This document shows positions 1-8,394 of a DNA stretch of 45,018 nucleotides, one piece after another (positions within the stretch are counted from its first letter, which is position 1; each line of letters starts with the position of its first letter). This DNA comes from Mycobacterium intermedium (GTDB taxonomy: Bacteria; Actinomycetota; Actinomycetes; Mycobacteriales; Mycobacteriaceae). The notes beneath the pieces are model-generated. The model was given only the letters and a program-made list of their open reading frames with translations. It searched no databases and was not told where the DNA came from. Location: assembly GCF_002086275.1 (NCBI RefSeq), contig NZ_MVHT01000054.1, positions 1 to 45,018 on the forward strand, in the 5' to 3' direction. Both the position numbers and the translations under genes were made by a program.

Positions 1-126
1 GGCGCGCTGGTCAACACCGCGGCCGCCAACTTGCGCGGGCAAGGTGCCACCATCCGCGACACCGTCATCAAGCTGTCCAAGCCCAGGTCGGAGAAGGCGG
101 CGCTGATGAACGGCTGTACGAACTGA
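1..126 (+). pseudogene. MCE-family gene fragment in opposite orientation to the mce3 operon
   Basis: The plus strand is open from base 1 to a TGA at 124-126. Its first 27 codons read like the helical part of an Mce protein, for example NTAAANLRGQGATIRDTV followed by IKLSK. After about base 81 the frame continues only as the antisense of mce3C (PRSEKAALMNG), so the MCE similarity stops there. The fragment therefore runs into the window and is broken at the point where the minus-strand mce3C begins. I cannot say which subunit (C, D or E type) or which mce operon it came from. It is either a true inversion breakpoint or an assembly join. Confidence 0.6.
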
Positions 127-1067
127 CCCGGCAGCAGGTTCACCACGTATGCCTTGAAGAAGGGGCCGGACGACAGCGATTCGCCCAATGACATGACGTA
201 TCCGTTGAGCAGCGGGATGGCTTGCTGGATACGCTCTTTGCGGCTTTCGACGATGGCCAGCACACTGTTGAGCTTGTCCAGCGTGGGCCGCAGCTGCTCT
301 CGGTTCTCGGCGACGAAACCCTGCAACTGACGTGAGGCTGCCGAGATGTTATTCCAGATCTGATCCAATGCGGCACTCTGCGTTCGCAATTGCGCCAACA
401 GTGCGTTGGTGTCGCGCACCAGGCTGATGATCTCGTCGGTGCGCTTGGACAACACCCCTGTCGCTTTGGCCGCATTGTCGAGCAGGTGCCGCAGTTGGCT
501 GTCGCGGTCGTCGAGGGTCTGCGCGAGCCGGGCGACGCCTTTCATCGCATTCTGGAAATTCGCCGGCGTATCGGCAAAGGTCTGCGCCAGCGTCCCCAGC
601 GATTCCGACAGCCGGTCGGTGTTCAATCCGCTGATCGTGGTGGCCAAATCACCCAGCGCGTCGGGTAGTTGATACGGCGACGTGGTTCGCTCGAGCGGTA
701 TGGGTCCTACCAGCTCGCCCTCTCCCCTGGGCAGGACGTCGAGAAACTTGCTGCCCAACAGGCCCTTGGTCTTGATCGCCACCTCGGTGCGATCGCCCAA
801 CCGAATGTCCTTGGCAACGTTGAACCTAACCAGCACCCCGGGCCCGTCGAGTTCGATGCTGGACACCTTTCCGACCGGGTAACCCGAAACCTCGACGGTG
901 TTGTCGGTCCGCAGGCCTCCGGCGTCGGCGAAGTAGGCGGAGACCGTCTTGCCTCGATGCAGGAACGGCAGTTTCTGGTATTGCAACGCGCCTAGCACCG
1001 CGGCTCCAACCAGCACGATGCCGACGGCGCCGACGACCAGTCGGTTGCGTTCGGCGAACGATTTCAT
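1..1067 (-). CDS. mce3C: Mce3C-type MCE lipid-transport protein, incomplete at 3' end
   Basis: This is a substrate-binding component of an Mce importer, expected outside the cell membrane and tethered by an N-terminal helix. ATG at 1067 overlaps the mce3B stop (ATGA). The frame shows a basic N-terminus, a hydrophobic helix at about residues 10-27 (LVVGAVGIVLVGAAVLGAL) and the MCE/MlaD domain at about 40-115 (SGYPVGKVSSI, KGLLGSKFLDVLP). A long helical region follows, then the conserved LLPGQFVQPF and FSDLGLD near the end. MceC proteins usually continue from there into a proline-rich tail. Here the reading after FSDLGLD is unrelated (the antisense of an oppositely oriented MCE fragment), so the tail is lost and no stop is reached within the window. 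The symbol rests on gene order and on mce3R nearby. Confidence 0.75.
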   Translation of the reverse strand, partial: MKSFAERNRLVVGAVGIVLVGAAVLGALQYQKLPFLHRGKTVSAYFADAGGLRTDNTVEVSGYPVGKVSSIELDGPGVLVRFNVAKDIRLGDRTEVAIKTKGLLGSKFLDVLPRGEGELVGPIPLERTTSPYQLPDALGDLATTISGLNTDRLSESLGTLAQTFADTPANFQNAMKGVARLAQTLDDRDSQLRHLLDNAAKATGVLSKRTDEIISLVRDTNALLAQLRTQSAALDQIWNNISAASRQLQGFVAENREQLRPTLDKLNSVLAIVESRKERIQQAIPLLNGYVMSLGESLSSGPFFKAYVVNLLPGQFVQPFISAAFSDLGLDSLMTVSRMVAPCPRKLAAAVLTSA

Positions 1068-2092
1068 TTGGGCGCACACCGCCCCGTGGCCTGCCCGGCC
1101 ACCTTGATATACACCGGCTGGCCCCCCTTGCCGTTGACCTTGAGCACGACATCGCACAGATAGAAGGCGAAGAAGTCGCCGTACATGCCCTGGCGGTAGA
1201 GGGCTTGGTACTTATCCGGCAGCGTGTTGAGCAGGTTGTCCAGGTACTCGTGATCGGCAACGGCGATGTCTGCGACCCGGTCGGTCTGTTGAACCACCGT
1301 CGACAACGGCGCTCGGGCCTGCGACAGCAGGTCGGCGATGGATCCGGTGGCGGCATTGGTGTATGCCACCGCGTTGGAGATGTCGGCCTTGCGCTCGGCG
1401 AGCCCGTGCACGAGTTGCGCCAGGTTGGCCACCGCCTTGTCCAGCCGGTCGCTTTGGCTGCCAAGCGAACCCAGCACGACGTTGAGGTTGTCGACCACCT
1501 GTCCGATCAGCTGATCCCGATCGGCCAAGGTGTGGGTCACGGCGGCGGCCTGTTGCAGAAACGACGCGATCGTCGGTCCCTGGCCCTGAAACGCCTGCAG
1601 CAGTTGCTCGCTCAGTGCGTTGACCTGATCGGGGTCGAGCGCACGAAACAGCGGTTTGAAGCCGCCGATCAACGCGTCCAGGTCCAACGCCGGCTTGGTG
1701 CGCGCCAACGGAATCGTCTGGCCGGGCTTCAGTATGGTGAGGCCGCCCGCGCCTTCTTCCAGCGCCAGGTAGCGGTCACCGAAGAGGTTGTCATACCGGA
1801 TCACCGCCTGGGTCCCCTGGGTGAGAACCACCGAGTCGTCAGCGGTGAACTCCACCCGGACCGTCGCGTCCCGGTTGATGGTGATCTTCTTGACCTTGCC
1901 CACCTCGACGCCGGCGATCCGAACCAGCTTGCCCTCCCTGAGATTGGACACGTTGGTGAATTCGGCGTAGTAGGTGTTGCCTTCGCCGAACCGGACCTCA
2001 CCGAACACGGCGACCAACATGAAAGCCGTTAGCACGCATACCGTCAGGAAGATGCCGAGGCGCAAGATCACGCCTCGCAGGTTCTCCCTCAT
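1064..2092 (-). CDS. mce3B: Mce3B-type MCE lipid-transport protein
   Basis: This is a 342-residue MCE protein, second of the Mce subunits thought to form a channel carrying lipid or sterol across the periplasm-like space to the YrbE permease. The chosen ATG at 2092 (MRENLRGVILRLG) overlaps the mce3A stop; upstream extension of the frame is antisense to mce3A and is not real. It has a hydrophobic helix at residues 9-30. The MCE domain spans about 37-115, with GKLVRIAGVEVGKVKKI and NLFGDRYLAL. A long helical region and a Cys-containing C-terminus (YLCDVV, GRCAPK) follow. Length equals what I recall for M. tuberculosis Mce3B. It overlaps mce3C by 4 bases, so the operon is tightly coupled. Confidence 0.85.
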   Translation of the reverse strand: MRENLRGVILRLGIFLTVCVLTAFMLVAVFGEVRFGEGNTYYAEFTNVSNLREGKLVRIAGVEVGKVKKITINRDATVRVEFTADDSVVLTQGTQAVIRYDNLFGDRYLALEEGAGGLTILKPGQTIPLARTKPALDLDALIGGFKPLFRALDPDQVNALSEQLLQAFQGQGPTIASFLQQAAAVTHTLADRDQLIGQVVDNLNVVLGSLGSQSDRLDKAVANLAQLVHGLAERKADISNAVAYTNAATGSIADLLSQARAPLSTVVQQTDRVADIAVADHEYLDNLLNTLPDKYQALYRQGMYGDFFAFYLCDVVLKVNGKGGQPVYIKVAGQATGRCAPK

Positions 2093-3441
2093 GGGTGCTC
2101 TCCTATTTGTGCGTCGGGTTCCGCCGGGGTTACCCCGGGCCACAGCGGGATTCCGCCCGGGCCGTAGAGCGGCGCGCCGTACGGCGGACCGCCGGGGTTG
2201 GGGCCGATCGCCGGCCCGGGGAGGCACTGACGGATGCTGGGCGGCTGAGGTATGGCCCGGGTCACCGGGAAGTAGTCGGCCCAGCAGGGATGGCCCAGAC
2301 CCGGGTTCGGCCGAATGTCGAGTCCGGTCCCCCAGCCGGTGTTGGTGACGAGCTGGCGGACCGGAAAGTTCTTGCTGGCATCGGGAAGTGAGCCGCAGCT
2401 CGGCTTGCCGCCGGGACCGCCCTTGGCCGCGACGATCGGCAGGTTGTCGGGAAAGACGTAGGGGTCGTTGCCCAACAACAACGCGACATCGAGTTGCAGG
2501 GTCCGCCCGTCGGCACCACCCCACGCCGAATAGCCGCCGTTGTCGAGATACCACTTGGCGCCCTGCAGGAAGCAGGTGTATTCGGGAGAGTACTTGTGCA
2601 GCAGGTTTGTGGTCGGCTCCAGGATGTTGACAGCCGCGACGAGGTTGTCCCGGCTTTGCGCAAGCAGGGTGGTTCCGGAGCTGGCCAGTCCGATCACGTT
2701 GAGGAGCAGGGAATCTAGCTGATCCGCATGCTTCACGACGGTGGTGCTGGTCGTGCTGGTGGCGTTGAGAATCGTCAGGATGTCTTCGGCGGCGGCATCA
2801 TAGGTGTCGCCGAACGTTTTCAAGGATCGCCAGTTGTGCCGCATGGTGTCGGTGCGGGCGTTGAGGGCCTGCAATACCTGATTGAGGTCGGTGGTGGCCT
2901 CGCCGATCCGTTCACCCTGGCCGCGGACGGCGTCGGCCAGGGCGGTCAGCACCGCATTGAGCTTGAGCGGGTCGATCTTGCTCAGTAGATCGACGACGTT
3001 TTCAAAGACGGTGTTGATCTCGGTGCTGACGTTCTTGGAGTGCAGGACTGTTCCAGCGGAAAGCCTTGCGGTGCTGGGGTTCTGCGGCATTACCAGATCG
3101 ACGAACTTCGCGCCGAAGGCGGTGGTGGCGCTGATTCGTGCCTCGACGTTGGCCGGGATGTAGGGGATCTGATCGGGGTCGATCTCCAACTGCAAACGGG
3201 CACTGTTCTTACCGTTGCCTATCTGGCCGACCCGGCCGACCTGCACCCCGCGCATCATCACCTTGGCGCCGGGGTCCATGACCAGGCCGGAACGGTCCGC
3301 GGTCAGCGTCACCGGCACGAAAGAACGCAGGGTGCCGTTGAACGACACCGCCGTTACCAGCACAACCACGCCGATCACGCCGAACAGGATCAGTGTCCAC
3401 CACGCGTCGTGCAGACGGTGCCTTCCTGGTCCGCGTCTCAT
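2089..3441 (-). CDS. mce3A: Mce3A-type MCE lipid-transport protein
   Basis: This 450-residue MCE family protein is the first Mce subunit after the two permeases. It has a transmembrane helix at about residues 15-35 (WTLILFGVIGVVVLVTAV). The MCE domain spans about 41-118 (DPGAKVMMRGVQVGRVGQI, TTAFGAKFVDLVMP). A coiled, helical region runs to about 300 (NTVFENVVDLLSKIDPLKLN). The Cys-containing C-terminal part ends in a Pro/Gly-rich tail (GPNPGGPPYGAPLYGPGG). Its start lies 3 bases after the yrbE3B stop, and it overlaps mce3B. Proline-rich tails are usual in mycobacterial MceA proteins. The assignment to mce3 rather than another mce operon rests on the linked mce3R and Rv1936-1941 homologues. 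Confidence 0.85.
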   Translation of the reverse strand: MRRGPGRHRLHDAWWTLILFGVIGVVVLVTAVSFNGTLRSFVPVTLTADRSGLVMDPGAKVMMRGVQVGRVGQIGNGKNSARLQLEIDPDQIPYIPANVEARISATTAFGAKFVDLVMPQNPSTARLSAGTVLHSKNVSTEINTVFENVVDLLSKIDPLKLNAVLTALADAVRGQGERIGEATTDLNQVLQALNARTDTMRHNWRSLKTFGDTYDAAAEDILTILNATSTTSTTVVKHADQLDSLLLNVIGLASSGTTLLAQSRDNLVAAVNILEPTTNLLHKYSPEYTCFLQGAKWYLDNGGYSAWGGADGRTLQLDVALLLGNDPYVFPDNLPIVAAKGGPGGKPSCGSLPDASKNFPVRQLVTNTGWGTGLDIRPNPGLGHPCWADYFPVTRAIPQPPSIRQCLPGPAIGPNPGGPPYGAPLYGPGGIPLWPGVTPAEPDAQIGEHP

Positions 3442-3444
3442 GTC

Positions 3445-4260
3445 TCAGCTCGCCAGGTGGAAGTTCGGGGACTGGCCGTAGATCGCCAGCGTCATGATGA
3501 CGATCGCGATCGATGCGACGACCATCGAGGCCCGCACCGCCCGGCCGACGGCCTCGCCGACACCGGCCGGACCACCGTGCGCGGTGTACCCGTAGTAGGT
3601 ACACACCAGCATGATCATCAGCGCGACGATGACGACTTCCAGTGACGACCAGAGCACATCGGACGGCCGTAGGAATGTGTTGAAGTAGTGGTCGTAAACG
3701 CCGGATCCCTGGCCGTAGATGGCGGTGGTTCCGATGCGTGCCGCCAGATACGCCGTCATGAGTCCGACGCAGAACAGCGGCACGGCAACGACGATTCCGG
3801 CCAGCACTCGAGTGCTCGCCAGATAACTGACGCTGCGGATGCCGATCACCTCGAGGGCGTCGATTTCTTCGTTGATCCGCATCGCGCCAAGTTGGGCGGT
3901 GGCGCCCGCGCCGACGGTCGCCGCCAGCGCGACCATCACCGTGCCCGGCTGAATTTCGCGGGTGTTGAAGAATGCGGAGGCAAAGCCGGTGAGAGCCTCC
4001 ACTCCGACGGACGCGAATTGGTTGTAGCCCTGCACCGCAACGATTGCGCCGGTGGTCATGGCCAAGAATCCGACGATGACGACCGTTCCCCCGATGACTG
4101 CCAGAACCCCGGTGCCCAAACCCATTTGCGCGATCACCCGCAGCAACTCGGTGCGGTAATTCATCACCGCGTCCGGTATGCCGGTCAGGGTGGTGACGTA
4201 GAAGCGCATCTGGGCGCCGAGCCGGTTCCATTCGCCGGTAACGGATTTCGTGATCGTCAT
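3445..4260 (-). CDS. yrbE3B: YrbE3B, MlaE-family permease subunit of the Mce importer
   Basis: This 271-residue integral membrane protein is the ABC-type permease partner of YrbE3A. Several hydrophobic segments are visible (MGLGTGVLAVIGGTVVIVGF, VVAVPLFCVGLMTAYLAARI, SLEVVIVALMIMLVCTYYGY). It carries the MlaE-family signature NEEIDALEVIGIRSVSYL around residues 130-148 and GGPAGVGEAVGRAVRAS near the end. It starts 21 bases after the yrbE3A stop. The cognate ATPase is normally encoded elsewhere in mycobacteria (MceG), which agrees with no ATPase gene being present here. Confidence 0.88.
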   Translation of the reverse strand: MTITKSVTGEWNRLGAQMRFYVTTLTGIPDAVMNYRTELLRVIAQMGLGTGVLAVIGGTVVIVGFLAMTTGAIVAVQGYNQFASVGVEALTGFASAFFNTREIQPGTVMVALAATVGAGATAQLGAMRINEEIDALEVIGIRSVSYLASTRVLAGIVVAVPLFCVGLMTAYLAARIGTTAIYGQGSGVYDHYFNTFLRPSDVLWSSLEVVIVALMIMLVCTYYGYTAHGGPAGVGEAVGRAVRASMVVASIAIVIMTLAIYGQSPNFHLAS

Positions 4261-4281
4261 GACTTCACCTCACGACCCCGC

Positions 4282-5055
4282 TCACTGCACCATGAACGGC
4301 ATGCCGACGGCGGTCACGATGATGTTGATCACGAACAACACGATGAAGGCGAACACCACGGTTTCGTTGACGGCCCTGCCGACGCCGGCCGGACCACCAC
4401 CGACCGACATGCCCTTGTAGCAGGCGATCAGCCCGGCCATCAGGCCGAACAACGTCGCCTTGATCATCGAGATGAAGACGTCGATGGTGTGGGTGAGCGT
4501 GGTAAGACCGGTCACCCACGCGCCCGCCGAGACGTGCATGAGGAAGACGGAGCAGAAGAACGCGCCGATCAGTCCGGTCGCCGTGACAATCGAACTCAGG
4601 GCCAGTGACACCGTCGTCGCCGCCAGCACCCGGGGAACCGCCAGCGCCTGAATTGGGTTGATACCCATGACCCGTAGTGCGTCCAACTCCTCGCGGATGG
4701 TCCGGGCGCCCAGGTCGGCACACATGGCGGTGGCGCCCGCCCCGGCGACCACTAGGACCGTGACGATGGGGGCGCTCTGGTCCACGGTGAAGATGGCGCA
4801 GCCCGTGCCGGAGAAGTCCGCGGCGCCGATATCGGTGAGTAGGACATTGAACAGGAACCCGGAAATCACCGCCCACGGGATCGTCATCAAGATGCCGGGC
4901 AGCGTCGACACCCGCGCCACAAACCAGCACTGAATCAGGTACTCGCGCCACGCGAAGGGTCGCTTGAACATGCACGCGAAGGTGTCCAGCGACATTGCGA
5001 AGAAGTCGCCTATCGCGCGGACGGGCTTGGCGGCTTGATCGACCACCATCACCAT
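4282..5055 (-). CDS. yrbE3A: YrbE3A, MlaE-family permease subunit of the Mce importer
   Basis: This is the first gene of the mce3-type operon, with 257 residues from the chosen ATG at 5055 (MVMVVDQAAKPVRAIGDFF). A longer in-frame start at 5160 would add 35 residues (MAYCLWTCWACAAYP) with no family resemblance and is less likely. Membrane segments include LPGILMTIPWAVISGFLF and VVFAFIVLFVINIIVTAVG. The MlaE signature EELDALRVMGINPIQALAVP is clear. A GAGG Shine-Dalgarno-like sequence lies about 11 bases upstream. The 250-base upstream gap holds a putative Mce3R operator at 5213-5233. In M. tuberculosis mce3 is repressed by Mce3R. Confidence 0.88.
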   Translation of the reverse strand: MVMVVDQAAKPVRAIGDFFAMSLDTFACMFKRPFAWREYLIQCWFVARVSTLPGILMTIPWAVISGFLFNVLLTDIGAADFSGTGCAIFTVDQSAPIVTVLVVAGAGATAMCADLGARTIREELDALRVMGINPIQALAVPRVLAATTVSLALSSIVTATGLIGAFFCSVFLMHVSAGAWVTGLTTLTHTIDVFISMIKATLFGLMAGLIACYKGMSVGGGPAGVGRAVNETVVFAFIVLFVINIIVTAVGMPFMVQ

Positions 5056-5212
5056 GACGTCGTAGACCTCACACGGTCCCCCCGTACTGGTTGATGCGGG
5101 CGAGTGACACCCGAGAGGGTACGCGGCGCAAGCCCAACATGTCCATAGACAATACGCCATTTCTTCAGGAACTGATCAGTAAATATCCAAGCTAATGACT
5201 GCTTATCGCCAA

Positions 5213-5233
5213 TGATGTATCTTGCTAGTACTG
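5213..5233 (-). promoter_or_regulatory. Putative Mce3R operator upstream of the mce3 operon
   Basis: Plus-strand positions 5217-5233 read GTATCTTGCTAGTACTG, and exactly the same 17 bases occur in inverted orientation at 28084-28100 between the Rv1936 and echA13 homologues. Positions 5213-5224 (TGATGTATCTTG) also match 8431-8442 in front of the mce3R operon. The rest of the 5056-5305 gap shows no gene. Read toward yrbE3A the site ends in AAGATACATC, which could overlap a -10 element. Assigning it to Mce3R is inference from the known regulon. Confidence 0.7.
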
Positions 5234-5305
5234 CGGTAGAGCGCGTGCCTTAGCGTGGTGCACCCTGCGTCGGGAGTCATCACGCACAGGCCGGCTGCTT
5301 GTGGT

Positions 5306-5716
5306 TCATCGGGTGAACGCTGCCAAGGCCAGTGCGGAATTCGCGAAGTCGCGGAAGTACAGCCAACGCCCGTCGCGCAGCGAAATGATGTGCGCGAACT
5401 CGGATTCCCACTCGTGTCCGGTGGCCAGTCGCCGGAACCTCTGGCGGCCCCAGGTGGCCAGGTCGTCACCCTGCGCGATGAACTTCCATGGCTCCATTTC
5501 GAGCACCTCGACCGTCTGCCCGACCGTCGCGAGAAATGTCAACGCCTGCTCGACGCCACGGTAGTCACCGGCATAGGGGATCTGCTCCGTCCCGTAATAG
5601 GTGATCCGCACCTCTGGGTCGAGGTGTTTCAACACGGTGTCCACGTCACCGGCCGGCACGGCGGCGTAGATCGCTCTTGTCGCTTCGATATTGCGCGACA
5701 CCACCGAACTGGTCAT
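5306..5716 (-). CDS. NTF2/SnoaL-like protein paired with the P450
   Basis: This 136-residue protein of the NTF2-like fold includes polyketide cyclases, limonene epoxide hydrolases and ketosteroid isomerases. The beginning is typical (NIEATRAIYAAVPAGDVDTV), followed by LDPEVRITYYG, YRGVEQALTFL and a C-terminal beta region (HIISLRDGRWLYFRDF). Its ATG overlaps the P450 stop (ATGA at 5713-5716), so the two are co-translated and probably act in one pathway. The substrate is not evident. Catalytic residues cannot be assigned with confidence. It was not seen at this place in the M. tuberculosis order I recall. Confidence 0.75.
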   Translation of the reverse strand: MTSSVVSRNIEATRAIYAAVPAGDVDTVLKHLDPEVRITYYGTEQIPYAGDYRGVEQALTFLATVGQTVEVLEMEPWKFIAQGDDLATWGRQRFRRLATGHEWESEFAHIISLRDGRWLYFRDFANSALALAAFTR

Positions 5717-6969
5717 GAGAAGTGCAGGGGCAGACGGACATACGCGTGGGTTAGCAGGCTCGCGGTCTGCTTGGTACCGGGGTCGTCAGTCAGCGTGACC
5801 GTCTGGTACCGGTCCAGCACCGCGTTGAGCACCGCCATCACCTCGAGGCGGGCCAGCGATGCGCCCAGGCAGAAATGCAGGCCGTGCCCCAACGAGAGCT
5901 GCTGGCGAATGTTGGGCCGGTCGATGTCGAGGCGGCCAGGGTTGGAAAACACCGCGGGATCGCGGTTGGCGGCTCCGAAGAACAGCGCTACCCACTCCCC
6001 CTGGCGGATCAACTTTCCGTCGATTTCGACGTCGCGGGTGGCGATGCGGAACAGCCGTTGTGGCGGCCCGTCGAGCCGAAGTGTCTCTTCGACAAAGATA
6101 TTCAGCAGTGTTCGGTCGGCGCGGATCCGGCGCTGGACTTCCGGTTCCCGGGCCAGCGCGTGTAGCAGGTTGCCGATCAAGAACGTCGTGGTTTCGCTTC
6201 CGGCGACCACCAACGTCACACAGAATCGGACGATTTCCTCGGGAGTGAGCCGCTGACCGTCGACCTCGGCGCGCAACAGGGCTGAGATGAGATCCTCGGC
6301 GTCGTCGACCTCTTCGCTGGTCCCGTCGCCGGCGGTGCGCTCGGCCAGTCGTGCGGTGTGTTCGCCGAGGCGCACGGCGAAAGCCGTCACCATTTCCTCG
6401 TTGCTGGCCATGCGCTCTTCGGGCGTCAGTGCAGAGGAGAGCATGAACGCGTTGGCCCACCGGCGGAATCGCACATGGTCGCCGTCCGGCAATCCGAGCA
6501 GCCGGACCATGGCCCGGGTGGGGATCTCGGCGGCGAAGTCCATGACTTCGATGTCGCCGTCACCGAGGTCGTCGAGCAGCCGAGGGACGAGGTCGTTGAG
6601 CCAGCCCTCGAGGCGCTTGACCCGGCGCGGGGAGAACGCCTGGCTCACCAGTTTCCGTTCCACCTCGTGGGTGGGCGGATCGGTGTTGACCAGCATCAGG
6701 CTTGGTGCCGAAGAGGCCTCCTGTAGGGGGTCGCGCGACGAGAAGGTGGTGCTGTCCTTGGCCGCCGCCAGCACTTGGTCGTAGCGGAACAGCGCCCAGG
6801 CGGTGACGGGTTCGTCTGCGCCCGGCACCGTTCCGGGCGGCCAATCCCGGTATCCCGCAACGGGAGAGAGCTGTCGAAGTTCGTCGTACAACGGATACGG
6901 ATTGGCGATGCCGTGGGGGGTGGTCAAGAGTTCGATCGCAGAGGCCGCGGGGAACGTTGTGGATGGCAT
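5713..6969 (-). CDS. Cytochrome P450 monooxygenase
   Basis: This 418-residue soluble bacterial P450 uses electrons from a ferredoxin system to hydroxylate a small molecule. The I-helix oxygen-binding motif AGSETT is at residues 256-261 and the K-helix ExxR (EETLR) at 294-298. The haem loop LGHGLHFCLGASLARLE carries the axial Cys at 367. The start ATG at 6969 has a GGAAGAGG Shine-Dalgarno about 8-10 bases upstream. The gene is divergent from the LuxR regulator across a 125-base gap and overlaps the NTF2-like gene downstream. That layout suggests a two-gene oxidation unit possibly controlled by the regulator. The CYP subfamily cannot be named from motifs alone. Confidence 0.93.
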   Translation of the reverse strand: MPSTTFPAASAIELLTTPHGIANPYPLYDELRQLSPVAGYRDWPPGTVPGADEPVTAWALFRYDQVLAAAKDSTTFSSRDPLQEASSAPSLMLVNTDPPTHEVERKLVSQAFSPRRVKRLEGWLNDLVPRLLDDLGDGDIEVMDFAAEIPTRAMVRLLGLPDGDHVRFRRWANAFMLSSALTPEERMASNEEMVTAFAVRLGEHTARLAERTAGDGTSEEVDDAEDLISALLRAEVDGQRLTPEEIVRFCVTLVVAGSETTTFLIGNLLHALAREPEVQRRIRADRTLLNIFVEETLRLDGPPQRLFRIATRDVEIDGKLIRQGEWVALFFGAANRDPAVFSNPGRLDIDRPNIRQQLSLGHGLHFCLGASLARLEVMAVLNAVLDRYQTVTLTDDPGTKQTASLLTHAYVRLPLHFS

Positions 6970-7094
6970 GTCGATCAGCCTCTTCCTGCAGCGCCGACAA
7001 AGCGATCCCCCGTTGGGGGGGACTCCTCCCCCCGTACGAGGGCAATTTCGCTTTTTGGTCGCGCCGCGGCTCTTGTGGGAGGACAGTAAGCATC

Positions 7095-8264
7095 GTGATC
7101 AATTCCGTTTCGCTGGGCACGTTGGCAGAGGGAGATCACCCAGGGTGGGCATCGAGCCCGGCCCGGGAAACGGAGGCGGCACGCCGCTACCGTGCGGCGT
7201 TCTCTGACTGCGGGGTGGATCCCACCGACGATCCGTTGGCCGTCGTGGCGGAAGCCATCGATGCCAAGGCCACCGTCGTGCGCGGCGCGCTGGAGGCACA
7301 GGGCAACGAGCATGCGCTGCTAGCGCTCGACTCGCTGCTGGACTTGTGCTCGCTGGAACGGGAGCTGATCGAGGACGACGCCAAGCGACGCACCTCGGCG
7401 CTGCTGGCCGTGCAGGAAGGCTTGAGCAAGCTGCGCGCCGTTGACGATGTCGCCACGATCGTCGACCGCGCGCCGCGCGAGATGGTTGAATCGTGCGGCT
7501 TCGACCGCGCCGTGCTCTTCCGCGTGCATGAGGGCCGGATGGTCATGGAGTCGGCGTATTTCGGCGACGATGTTGAGGGCGCGGAGAAGATGGTGGCGTT
7601 CGCGCAGTCGGTTGCTCCGTTGTTGGACCACATGCTGATCGAGACGCAGATGATCCGGCGGCACGCGCCCGCGATCGTGCGCGACGCGCGCAATGATCCG
7701 CGGGTCAACCGGCCCATTGTGGACTTCTCGCTGACGCATTCGTATGTGGCGGCGCCGATCATGCCGACCGGCAAGGTGATTGGGTTTCTGCACGCGGACC
7801 GGCTGTATTCGGGGCGCATGGTCGACGAAATCGATCGCGACACCGTGTGGGCGTTCGCCGAAGGTTTCGGCTATGCCTACGAACGCACGGTGCTGCTGGA
7901 GCGGATGCGCCGTCAGCATGCGGAGGTGCTTCGGGCACTAGCGTCGGCGGACGAAGCGGCCCGCGCCCTACAGGATGCGGATCTTGATCTGCGCAAAATC
8001 GAGCCGGTCGAACGGAGTCCCGCGGCACGCTCGTTGGCCGAGGTGCAGACGCGGGTGATGACGATGCTGACGCGGCGCGAGGTCGAGGTGCTGCGGCTGA
8101 TGGCGGCCGGCCGGACGAATCAGCAAATCGCCGACGAGCTGGTCATTTCCGCGGGCACGGTGAAATCTCATGTCAAGAGGGTTTTGCGCAAGCTGAACGC
8201 GACGAACCGTGCCGAGGCTGCGTCGGCGTATGTGCGGTTGGCGAGTGTGCCTGAAACTAGTTGA
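7095..8264 (+). CDS. GAF-domain LuxR-family transcriptional regulator
   Basis: From the GTG at 7095 the protein has 389 residues; a GGGAGGA Shine-Dalgarno lies about 12 bases upstream, and earlier in-frame starts would lie in the low-complexity divergent gap. An N-terminal helical part is followed by a GAF-like sensor region (VDDVATIVDRAPREMVESCG, FDRAVLFRVHEGRMVM, SYVAAPIMPTGKVIGFLHAD). The C-terminus is a LuxR helix-turn-helix from about residue 326 (TRREVEVLRLMAAGRTNQQI, then GTVKSHVKRVLRKL). There is no receiver domain, so it probably senses a ligand or redox state directly. It is divergent from the P450 gene and is followed by a hairpin. Target genes are unknown; the adjacent P450 unit is the simplest guess. 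Confidence 0.88.
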   Translation: MINSVSLGTLAEGDHPGWASSPARETEAARRYRAAFSDCGVDPTDDPLAVVAEAIDAKATVVRGALEAQGNEHALLALDSLLDLCSLERELIEDDAKRRTSALLAVQEGLSKLRAVDDVATIVDRAPREMVESCGFDRAVLFRVHEGRMVMESAYFGDDVEGAEKMVAFAQSVAPLLDHMLIETQMIRRHAPAIVRDARNDPRVNRPIVDFSLTHSYVAAPIMPTGKVIGFLHADRLYSGRMVDEIDRDTVWAFAEGFGYAYERTVLLERMRRQHAEVLRALASADEAARALQDADLDLRKIEPVERSPAARSLAEVQTRVMTMLTRREVEVLRLMAAGRTNQQIADELVISAGTVKSHVKRVLRKLNATNRAEAASAYVRLASVPETS

Positions 8265-8265
8265 G

Positions 8266-8287
8266 GGCCGGGGGTTTTCTCCCGGCC
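8266..8287 (+). terminator. Hairpin after the LuxR gene
   Basis: GGCCGGG and CCCGGCC form a 7-base-pair stem around an 8-base loop (GGTTTTCT), starting 2 bases after the regulator's stop. No T-run follows, which is common for mycobacterial termination hairpins. An overlapping palindrome CTCCCGGCCGGGAG lies at 8279-8292. Confidence 0.45.
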
Positions 8288-8394
8288 GGGAGGGACGATC
8301 TCTGCCACTGTTGCGTCGTGTACAGCGGGGTCACATCGAAGACCGGGCCGAGCATATGTCCATGAACGCTACCGATTACTTGTGGTTGTAAAGT

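Noticed and set aside
826..1464. 212-codon minus-strand frame and several plus-strand frames across 1205-2032 and 3040-4608
   Set aside because: They are shadows of mce3B, mce3A and the yrbE genes, which carry clear family motifs in their own frames; the shadow products are Arg/Pro-rich with no recognisable domains.
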